Shown: piece after piece, positions 25,524-34,543 of the stretch
How positions within the stretch are numbered: position 1 is the stretch's first letter
Layout of the letters: every line of letters starts with the position of its first letter
Assembly (NCBI GenBank): GCA_025766275.1
Contig: JAFKAC010000003.1
Span: 2,542,001-2,606,000, forward strand
From: Lactarius indigo
Taxonomy: Eukaryota > Basidiomycota > Agaricomycetes > Russulales > Russulaceae
Direction of reading: 5' to 3'
DNA: 64,000 nucleotides
Notes under the pieces: model-generated
The model's input: the letters and a program-made list of their open reading frames with translations, nothing else
Databases searched by the model: none
What the model was told of the DNA's origin: nothing
Translations under genes and position numbers: made by a program

Positions 25524-26017
25524 ATGTCCCAACACCCTCCCGCCGGTGTGTAACATGCATGTACATCCCACTGCCAGTAGAACTCAAGCCTCACGATTTT
25601 CCAGTGAGAGTAGGTGGAAGACGGTTGTCCCTTCCTACCCGCGTTCGAGCGAGCAATCAAGCGTCAGTCTCCTGTGATACAGTTATGATTCCTATGCGCC
25701 TACGCGGCTGATGTATACGCGGTTTAATATTCCGAACCAGTGACGAAGCGGTTACCGCGTCGCCCGGAGAGCCTGCAGATTACCCTCGCCCTGCAGCCCC
25801 AGGCCCGGGGACTGAGCCGAACCCCGAACACGCACACAATGACGAGGAAGCGCCTCCAAAGGTGCGACGAAAGAGTCACGGAACGCATGAAAATGAACGA
25901 CGGCTGCGTGAGAATCCGCAGCGCAAAGCTGAGGAGAATTGGCAGCGCAGAGAACAGAGTGGTGCACCCAGGATCAATGCACGCATCTCCCAACCAGGGG
26001 GCAAGGTTACTATTTAA
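25524..26017 (+). CDS. Small hydrophilic protein of unknown function
   Basis: Not recognised. Two exons (25524-25549 and 25741-26017) join in frame to 100 residues: MSQHPPAGVDEAVTASPGEP, then a Pro-rich stretch, then highly charged RKSHGTHENERRLRENPQRK and the end RINARISQPGGKVTI. The short Pro-Gly-Gly-Lys tail recalls the ends of SPIRAL1-like and other small fungal proteins, but I cannot assign a family. The other forward frame is also open but is Arg-rich and looks like a shadow. The 191-nt intron is long for this window, so another small exon may be missed. It is divergent from the formylglutathione hydrolase gene across 144 bp. Confidence 0.5.
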
Positions 26018-26571
26018 AGCTGAATCGAAGCCCAGCACTTATGAGAGGGGATGAGAGGATCAATGGAACAGAAGTCAATATCTCATATGTACTTTGATCA
26101 TTTTGGTTATATGTATGTGCATGTCGCCCACAGGAGAATTCAAGCGATTTTTCTGTCATTAACATTTGAACTCCTCCATGCTTCCACAGTCGACGAGCGT
26201 ATTGTATTGTGAGTACGGCTAGTCGACCGAATCACCTTATGACGCGGGGCACTGGAGAGACAACTGCTCAATCATCCGCAGTTACTTCAGTAAAATAACG
26301 GTGAACCTGGGTCTTGGGGTGCGGTAACTGGCGATCGCTTATCTCTAATTCAACGAGTTTTGGAACAGCTTGGTCAAGGGGAGCGAGGACTTGTGCATGC
26401 AACCTGTTGCATTGTTCTAGGTCCTGACTGCCGGGACCATACAATTGGCCTCGACAATGTATCGGACCTACACAAGCTTTATGCCCACTTCCGGAATCAA
26501 TAGGATTACACCGTGTGCTGTCTGCTCTGAAATATATTGCATACAATCGTACGTGCGTAGTAATGCGATAA
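26018..26571. other. Intergenic region between two convergent genes
   Basis: 554 bp of 3' flank between the small hydrophilic gene and eL28. The only open stretch (26268-26615, minus) runs out of the last eL28 exon in another frame and has no recognisable features. Confidence 0.45.
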
Positions 26572-27494
26572 CTAAACGGAAAGCCCTTGTGCGATTTCCT
26601 TGGCTCTTTTGCCACGGACTTTCTTCTGCGGTGCTGGTTTTGGTTCCTTTCGTGCTGCGACGAGGGCGGAGACCCTGGCGAGGGTAGCCTGTTGTGTCAA
26701 GTAAGTTAGAAAGTGACCGAGTGGACACATGAAGAACGGATGGGATGCAACGCATTCGAGGAAAATGTCATCGCCAATTCGTCGGACGCTCGCGTCCTAC
26801 ATCGAACGAAATCCGATAGCGTATGGTGAGTAACACAGAGGAGTTTGATCGGCTCCATCTGGGTAGGGTTTTATCTTGCAAACATGTCCACGCCCATCCT
26901 TCATAACGCCTGAGCGTCTCCAGTGGGTTCTAACGAGAATGCGATATTTCGAAGAGAAGAAAGAATCGAAGGTGAAAGAAGATAGTAATTCGTAAGTGCT
27001 TACAGCACGGAGGTCGGGGCGGTAGTTCCGTTTGGCGGGTTGTGCAGCGATGCCAAGGGCACGACGAGGGCCCGTCCGGCTACCGATAGTATTGGTGGCA
27101 TATGCGGCACGGACGGCACGCGGTGATGCTGTCCCTTTGCGATGTGTAATGGCAATGCCATTCGGGGATGGTCTCACATCAACGGTCTGGAGACGGAATT
27201 CAATGATATAAAAAACGACACGACAGCGTAGTATGCTAACCCTGGCATTGGCAAGACCAGAGAACTTTTGTGAGTGAATGTTGACTAGATTCCCCTACGT
27301 GCATATGAGTCGACATGTGCGTAGTATCAAGCCGGAGGGGATGGACTGACTGCTTCCTTAGAAAAAATAGGGCCCTCTGCAACTCGCTTGACGATGAAAG
27401 AATTATTTTGCTATGCAGAGTGTCAAAATAGGGAATTTGAATCAGAGATAGTGTCACGGACACGGAGTAGGAGCCATTCGAGGTCAGACGACAT
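26572..27494 (-). CDS. RPL28: 60S ribosomal protein eL28
   Basis: Five exons; introns at 27411-27461, 27295-27350, 27187-27240 and 26689-27003; 148 residues in exact frame. Starts MSSDLEWLLLRQNNSFIVKR, continues GNLVNIHSQKFSGLANARTV and DVRPSPNGIAITHRKGT. The SRTGPRRALGIAAQPAKRNY block is the hallmark of eL28 in fungi and animals. Ends with the basic tail KKVRGKRAKEIAQGLSV. The first donors are GTCCGT and GTCAGT, weaker than usual, as in several other genes here. The last intron is 315 nt, about six times the local norm. Confidence 0.93.
26689..27003 (-). other. 315-nt intron of the eL28 gene, possible host of a small RNA
   Basis: Bounded by GTAAGC and ACAACAG. It contains at least one strong hairpin, GGACG-CGAG-CGTCC (about 26800-26815), and a weaker one nearby. 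Ribosomal-protein introns often carry snoRNAs. I could not find a clear pair of C (RTGATGA) and D (CTGA) boxes, so a box H/ACA RNA or simply a long intron are both possible. Confidence 0.25.
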
Positions 27495-27724
27495 TTTGGC
27501 TTTGAGGTGTTGAGCCGAAGGTGAGTCCCAGCTAATTGTGGCGGACTAGTAACTATACAGTCACCGGATGATGCCGATATTTGATATTGGTACCGCATAC
27601 CGGGCCGAGGATCCACTCGGTCAAGCTATATTTGGCAGGTGCGGTGAGCGTACCACTCAAATAAATGCATTAGCACGCGCATATAGTCAGGTCAAGCAGG
27701 GAGATCGTAACAGCAGCCCACGCA
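27495..27724. promoter_or_regulatory. Divergent promoter region, RPL28 / RhoGEF-FYVE gene
   Basis: 230 bp between divergent start codons. The ribosomal protein gene suggests strong constitutive activity, but I see no specific named element. Confidence 0.35.
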
Positions 27725-30649
27725 ATGTCCTCTGCCACAATGGCTTTCCCTTTCCCCTCTGCAGATCCAGATACTTCTTCCGCTGTATCGTCCATGTCCC
27801 CTCAACCCCTTGTTACTCATCTCCCCTTTCGTCGCATATCGCTCCCTGCCACTCCGAACATCAACTTGAATAGGCAGTCTGTTGCCAGTCTCGCCTCGTT
27901 CGAGTCCCTTTCGGAGCATGGAGCATCTCGGAGCTCGATTGCCTCTCCCACCAAGAAGTCACATTCCAGGCGAACCACTTTAGAAGCCCGTCGGAAAGGC
28001 GTGCGCAGACGCGGGTATCGGGCCCCTGATGAGGAAGCCGAAGCAAAGCGTCGTAGGGTTATTGAGGAGTTTTACGAAACTGAACGAACGTACGTCCAGG
28101 GTCTCGATCTTATTTATGAGGTAAGTTCAACTTGTGAGCTTTGCTATGATCCTCTTCGTTGACCATTTACCACTCAACAGTTATTTCTTACGCCTATCAT
28201 TGCCGCACTTGATACCCCGCAATCTCTCCTCGACCGCGCAAGTCTCACTTCCGTCTTTTCGAATTTCATTGACATTTGGAACCTCCATCGTGCACTATTT
28301 TCTTCGCTTAATGAACACCTTCACCCCACCATTTCCCCTCAGTCGCCCGCACAATCATCCTTGAGTCCTCCACCACATCTGTCCCCTGTTCTTTTGTCTC
28401 ATTTTCCGTATTTGTCATTGTATACACCGTTTGTTACCTCGTTCAGCACATCCTTGGCTGGCTTGACGACTCTTCTCAACACCAATTCCACCTTCTCTGC
28501 TTTTATCGCCAGACAAGAAGCCGATCCTCGCTGCGGGAAACTCAAACTACGGGACTGGCTTCTCACTATTGTTCAGCGTTGTCCGAGGTATCTTCTTCTT
28601 CTCAAGGATCTCATCAATTGTACCGATTCTGAAGACCCCGAATACTCTTCTCTTATGGCGGTCCATGCACTTGTTTCCAAGAGTATGTATCCCTTCGAAC
28701 CCCCATTTTGTCAGGTTAGCTAATGCAATTCTCAGTTACGACTTCCCTGAACGCGTCTCTCCACACTCACGCCCAAACTCTCACTCTCCTGGCTCTTCAG
28801 CGCAACACACCCAACCTCCCATTCCAACTCGTCGCCCCCGGTCGCACATTTCTCAAACGTGGTTCGCTTCTCCAATTCGAACGCGGCTCTTTCCCGAAAG
28901 AGCGCGACTTCCTTCTGTTCTCTGATTGCCTTCTCTGGATTGCCAATCTCGATAAGGGGGACAACGACCCTGCTGAACACTGGGACTGGAAAGGTGTCAA
29001 GGCTCGGCCACTGCCACGTCCGACGATGATGCGGTCGCGAAGCCGTAGCGAAGCCGAACTGTCTGCATTGCGCAGCCGTGCAGTAGTTGCCAGTGCTGGC
29101 GCAGAGCTCTTACCTACCTTGCAGCCTGTGTCGCCTACCCGCCCCACTCCGGGCGCTTTGTCTGGTCGCAGTGTCATTAGCCCGACTAGAATGAAGACAC
29201 GCCAGGCGAGTAGCGGGAATGGTGAAGAGAGGTGGTGGTTCAAGGGCAAAGCGGACCTTGTGGACTTGGAGATTGTCGTCACTCCATCAGATGTTGGAGA
29301 AGAGTCCAGATTTGAGGTGTGGAGTCCGGAAGGATCGTTCGCGGTTTATGCAGGTAAGCCATGCTCGACTCAGAACATCTCTTTGTAATTTCTGATTTCT
29401 AATCAAATTTTAGCTAGCGACGATGAGCGTGATGAGTGGAGTACAGCTATCCGTAATGCTAAAGCTGCCCTACTTGCATCATTGAACGTGATTCACCCAA
29501 ATTCGACACTCTCGTCGTCAGCCTCCACAAACCACTTGAGGAGAACGTTACAGGCTTTGCCACACCTTCCTGAAGACGCGGAAAATCTACCGAGACGTGG
29601 CAGGGTGGAGCACTTTGTACCTGCAGTTTGGATTCCGGATGGGAAGACGGAAAGTTGTATGCGTTGCGGCCGATCGTTCAATTGGCGTAGAAGGCGGCAC
29701 CATTGCAGACTGTGTGGGCGTTGTGTTTGTGCAAGCTGTTCCGGAAGTGTGAGTTGGTCCCACTGAGGTACTACTACCCTGACCGAGGCGCTTTCCCCAG
29801 ACGTTTTATATTGTCGATTCAGATGCGAAAGGACCTGGGAAACCGTCGCGTGCCTGTGACGCCTGCTATGAGACGGTGTTTCCGATACTCACTCCCTCCG
29901 CCTCTCCTAACATACCGTCCTCAACGCCGACTTTCACCTTGTCAAATTTTCCTTCTTGGCAGTCCACCCCAGCGCTTGCGCTCACGCACACACCTTCTCT
30001 ACTCATGGCAATCGACAAAAGTAGTCCGAAACGTACTCTTACGCGCATCGACGACGCCGTGGAAGATAACGTACGGTCCAATCTACCCGCTGAGGAAGGA
30101 AACGAACAGGGTGACTCGGTGCACCCAGTGATCCGCCTAAGGCCTGCATCGCGTCCGCCTTCGTTTCTTCACATTCTCGAAAACTTCCAAGAAGAGGCCT
30201 TGCAGGTAACGCCTAGTCCGAGCACTTCCCACTTTTCTGCGCAGACAGATGAGTCCATCGACGCCTCGCCTTCATCCTTGCACCCAAGTATCTTTCTCTC
30301 GAATGATTTAGGCGCGCCATCCCAAGCTCCCATTGCACCGGTGTCTATGTCTCCCTCAACGTCTTCGCCACCACGTATCGAGGATACTGTTCGTCGGCGG
30401 AAGCGCTTCTCTCTGCCTATTGTAGGGCTGCAAACGACACCGGTCACCGCGCGAGCAAACACGAAGGGCGAAGGCCTTGCAAAGCGATTTTCCCTCGTGC
30501 TCGGTGGGCGTACTCTAAGAGGGTCCAAGTCGCGGGGGCAAGCTTTGGATGATGAGACTGAGGGGAACGCTATCAAGCAGAGTCAGAGCACGGGGCATGG
30601 TGCCGCTGCCGCTAGATTAGCAGACTTACTCGGAAGGCGCAAGATGTAG
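27725..30649 (+). CDS. RhoGEF with PH and FYVE domains (FGD-like)
   Basis: Five exons (27725-28120, 28181-28682, 28736-29353, 29414-29748, 29801-30649); 899 residues in exact frame. The DH (RhoGEF) domain begins near residue 115 with RRRVIEEFYETERTYVQGLD and contains IVQRCPRYLLLLKDLI, the conserved DH helix. A PH region follows (FLKRGSLLQFERGSF, KERDFLLFSDCLLW, ending SDDERDEWSTAIRNAKAAL). The FYVE zinc finger has WIPDGKTESC, RRRRHHCRLCGRCVC and ACDACYE, with the WxxD and RHHCR signatures that bind phosphatidylinositol 3-phosphate. The Ser/Pro-rich tail is disordered. Activates Rho/Cdc42 GTPases at endosomal or plasma membranes. The start MSSATMAF is the first in-frame Met. Confidence 0.88.
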
Positions 30650-31149
30650 ATCCCAGTTGGTCCGACGGCGTAGCCCACATAGTGACATATTGTTTTTATT
30701 CTGGACAATCAAAGTGTTTATATTAGCAAAGACAGATGCGCGCTCGGGGTTGGGGTGATAGTTCATCGACGATCACATATGAACTCGAAATCCGTGATCG
30801 ATAACAAGGAAGGTGGTGTACGCGTGATCGACTGATCTCGGTGACAAGGTGTTGTTGTCAGTAACTACACGTGCGAGCGAGGAAGTATGGAACGGGGTAG
30901 GAGAAGCCGGACAATGCACTAGTAGACGACAACGTGGACGCGGGTTCAGGTTGATCGACCATCGCCGAATGCGCAAGGTTGGTGTTGAAACCCCGAAGCT
31001 AAGAGCGAAGACTCGGAAGGAGGCTGGAGATTTAACGTCGATTGCGAAAATGAGGGAAGTTCGTCGGGGGTGGTTGTCTCAGTGTTCGAGGCGACAGTAT
31101 GTGCGGCTACTCGAAAACCGTAGGTGACTTGTGGTGCTACGTGGTCGGC
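30650..31149. other. Intergenic region upstream of the gag-like relic
   Basis: About 500 bp. Both strands carry only short frames. The minus-strand frame 30946-31170 may be further decayed coding sequence from the neighbouring relic, but nothing diagnostic is left. Confidence 0.35.
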
Positions 31150-31640
31150 GACTGGCCATTTGCGCATCATGCCCGGGGGCTCGAAGTGTTGTTCATGCGA
31201 CCAAAAATGAGAAGAAGTCGAATGCTACTCGAGCGCAACCGAAAACGTCTTCGAAGCGGAAAGGAATACCGCGCGGCTGGGAGAGGGTTCACGTCGACAA
31301 GACGAGTCTGAAGGACCTTGCGTTCCTGGTGGGGGAGGGGTGGAAACCGCACCAGAACGCGGTATCGAGTTGTTTTTCCGTCAGGTAGCCTGTGTTGACT
31401 GAGAGAACGATACGGAAGTAAAGGAACCTCCTGCAGTACCGCTGCACGCCATCCTCACGACACGGTGTGGGTTGGTCAGCTCACAGTCCAAAGTTCCGAA
31501 TTCTTCCAGGACGTCCTCGAATATATCGGCGCGTTCCGAGTAGTAGGGCGAAAACTCCAAGCGAGGCGATGGCATCCCAGCCGGTCCACCAGCCGGTCCG
31601 AAGTGCAGGTCGTAGCCACCGTAATGCATCTACGCGTCGG
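31150..31640 (-). pseudogene. Broken gag-like gene, retroelement relic
   Basis: The minus strand holds frame-shifted pieces of a protein family common in mushroom genomes (gag-like, LTR-element derived). Piece one: EFSPYYSERADIFEDVLEEF and CELTNPHRVVRM (31629 downward). Piece two, after the deletion of most of the middle: LTEKQLDTAFWCGFHP (about 31395-31345). Piece three, in a different frame: IPFRFEDVFGCARVAFDFF (about 31280-31210). Two or more frame changes and an internal deletion mean it cannot make a full product. No LTRs, primer site, protease or polymerase parts are visible. The family assignment rests on the order of these motifs (acidic core, AFWxGFHP, PFxFEDVFxxAR) from memory of such proteins. 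Confidence 0.5.
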
Positions 31641-31889
31641 CGAACAGGGAGACGGGTTGAGGATCCGAGATTGAAGCTGGGTAGTAAGACTGGAAGACTG
31701 GAAGGTAAAGCAGCGAATTCGGAGATTGTAACTAGAGGACGGAAAACGAAAGTGGCTAGGGAAATCGAGGGTGATGACTGTTTCGAGCTCAAAGCGCTCA
31801 GCGCTCGGGCCGGTCTCACCACCCTCCTTGTCCGTCTTCATCACCTCTGCCATATCTTGCCCCTGAACACGGTTTTGGAACATTCGACA

Positions 31890-34002
31890 ATGTCCCAGCC
31901 CCAGCCCATAGTTGTACATGGTTCTGACTCAGAGCCTGAGCATGATGCCACTGCCCAACTGCCAACTGCTAGTGAGGTAGTTCATAGCACAATAGTGGAA
32001 CCTGAGTCCATTCCACCCCCACCATCATTAGCTATGAGAAAGGATTTTATCTGGGCCACAGTGAGTACACATCAGCTTGATATCAGCCTCATTTTTATCT
32101 CACCTTTGTCTTAGGCTGCTGATCTGTTACATCAGAACTTGGGGCATATGTCTCATCAGCCTATGTACATTGCACACCAACCACCCATGGTCCTTTGGGC
32201 TAGTGCCTATCTCAGCTTCATTTGCAAAGGCAGGAGGGGGTGAGTCTCAAATTAACAGTTATTTCTGACTCTAACTTTCTTTCTCTTTGACTAGCTATCA
32301 ACAAAATTATTCAGAACCCTGGATGTATTGCTATCTCCAGTGCAGCATCAGGAGGCCAGCCAGATAATCAAGGTGCTGCTGGTATGGCTAATTGAAGTAT
32401 TTCTGGTTCTTTTAGCTGAATATCTTTCCACAGAACAACCCATAGTAGACCCTTACAACCATGAAGGCACTCTACAAATCTGGCAGGAAAGTAAAGGGAA
32501 AGGTAGTAAGTATTTAAACTAGGATTTGTTTTTATTATATTGACACCTGCACCAGGCACCATCTTACATGGCCACTGCTTGTTTCAAGATCAGTCCCCAG
32601 CCTGTCACAAGTGCTATACTGTGAATAACATCAGCTTTGATCCTAATCAGTATGTGTCTCTTTTTCACATGTCAAGGTTCTACTAGATATGGGCTCTCAA
32701 CAGGAGCCAAATAATGGCCTCTGCAGGGAATGACTGCTCTGTTCAATTATGGCTAGATGGCAAAAAGTTGGTCAATGGTTGCTGTCAGTATGTTTTATTA
32801 TATTTTTCTCCTATTCATGCTCCTACTTCATCTAGATAAGTACCCCAAGGCCCCATATGATGTTGTGTATCAAGAAAAGGATTCCCTCCTAGCTGTGACT
32901 TGTACAAATGGGTATGTCTTGATGCTTGATTTGATTGTATGGTGTATAGTCTTACACAGTTTTCAAGATCTGTCTATGTCCATAGCACCCAGTCTGGTTT
33001 GCCATTTGGGGACCCCATTGATCTGCGTGTCACACCTTTGGATGTGCAGCAATCAGTGGGTTCTGTTGTCTGGGGTCATGGTGCCTCTGCAGATCTGCTT
33101 TTTGCCTCTTCTGAGGCCCAAAGGGCAAATGACTACAGTGGTTTCCATGTGGCTTTTGATCCTGGTCAGAGGCGACGTGCCTATGACTTCAGTGCCAAAG
33201 AGAGTGGTGATGCCATGGCTTTGGATCCTGATGGTATTGTTGTCCTATTCAAAATCACTGGGCTGAATTAATATATTGTTGCAGGTGAACGGCTTGCTAT
33301 ATGTACTGCAGGCCCAATCTGTGGTGCCCACTCCTTGAGGATTTATGATGTCCGCAGGAGGAACGGACAGGAGCCCATCCAGCACATTCAACTTGATACC
33401 TTTGACTCTGGGTCCCCTGAACACGAGCCACATGCCACTGAGGACCAGGTGACAACGGCTAGTTTTAGTTCTGATGGAGTCTTGCTTGCGATCGCTCGCA
33501 GTGACGATGAACTTCACATTTACGACTCACGATTCGTGGGGCGTAGTGCCGAACCAATGGCCCGATACCTGCACTGGGACGACGACTGTTGCATTGGAGA
33601 TAAATGGGGGATTGTGGACGCTGTCTGGGTAGACGGGTGGTGTGGGAGGGGATTTGGCATCATCACTGGTGGTGCAGACGGTGAGGCTCTCAGGTTCTCT
33701 CTATTCTGTCTTCGCGGCTCAGTTGGCTTCGTTCCACGCAAGGTTGTGTGCGTTTCTGGGACCCACGCAGGTCGGCTGAGGACGTCCAGAACGGCGAAGT
33801 ACTCGCGCGGCCAAATGTCGATATTGGCCACTTCTCCGTTGGCGACCCCCGCAGTGGAGAGAAACCGCTTGTCGTGTGAGTGTATTGTCCTCTTGAATCT
33901 GTATTGGATGAAAGCTTGATTCACCGAGCTCACAGTGGTGATAACGGCGGACGTGTCTACGTCTACGACTATGCAGCTGGCGCAAGCGGTTCCGTTTTTT
34001 GA
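31890..34002 (+). CDS. WD40-type beta-propeller protein with CpG-free 5' part; one frame conflict
   Basis: Exons I can support: 31890-32060, 32115-32239, 32295-32381, 32416-32502, 32556-32649, 32704-32777, 32836-32911, 32950-33233, 33285-33680, 33743-33875, 33936-34002. WD-like repeats appear as ILHGHCLFQ, MASAGNDCSVQLW, GGADGCVRFWDPRR and GGRVYVYDY. Exons three to eleven join in one frame and end in TGA. Exons one plus two leave a remainder of 2 while exon three needs 1, so there is a one-base frame conflict near 32200-32240: a frameshift, an unseen splice choice or a sequence error. Function unknown. From 31888 to about 33024 there is no CpG at all, unlike its own 3' exons and every neighbour. 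It may be a repeat-family member or a methylated copy. Confidence 0.6.
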
Positions 34003-34543
34003 AAATATTCACCACCAGAACTGGGGAATTGTCGTCGAAGCTTACCACCGCCCGCTCTGAGAAACATTGAGAGGCTTGCTGTGCAAATGCGGGCCAGAAT
34101 ATACCATTATGATAGCCATCCTTGTAGGAGTACAAGTACAATGAGACTTAGTGACTAGTAGCTGTATGGAGAGGCAAGTGTTCTCGAGGTAGAGACAAGT
34201 GAGAAACAAACAAAAGAGAACTAACGTCCGTACGGCAGGGGACAGGGCACAAAGAGAGTGGCCCTGTCACCGTGAGGGTTTTGAGGATATAATAAAGGAT
34301 AGTACGGCGCATGTGAGGTAAGAAACTGAAGGCCGGAAACATGTGATGGTTGAAGATCTGTCGTCGAAGATGAGCCCATATGCGGCTGGGGTGTATGGCG
34401 ATAGCCGAGGGGTTGTATAAGTTGATCAGACGCCATCGCTTGTGGTGGGACGATCGAAACCGAAACCGAAGCTGAAGCAGGGTGTTGAGACTGCGAAGGT
34501 GTATGAGAGTAATGTTGCCCGTTCGAGACGGCCGGGCCAGCGG
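34003..34543 (-). other. Intergenic region with a possible extra exon (34221-34556, minus)
   Basis: A minus-strand frame 34221-34556 encodes a Gln/Pro/His/Ser-rich peptide (PSQSQHPASASVSVSIVPPQ, then SGLQFLTSHAPYYPLLYPQN and the end PCPLPYGR). Its composition looks like a real protein tail. It lies just past the stop of the 840-residue gene and may be its true last exon, but I could find no GT-AG junction that joins them in frame. Confidence 0.3.

Noticed and set aside
25740..26054. 104-residue plus-strand frame MTKRLPRRPESLQ
   Set aside because: Very Arg-rich and one base off from the more natural acidic/basic frame used for the small hydrophilic gene.
31465..31674. Plus-strand frame MWVGQLTVQSSEFF and the neighbouring 31467-32114 frame as a coding gene
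   Set aside because: They lie opposite the gag-like motifs and read like their complement; only the part after 31890 joins later WD40 exons.
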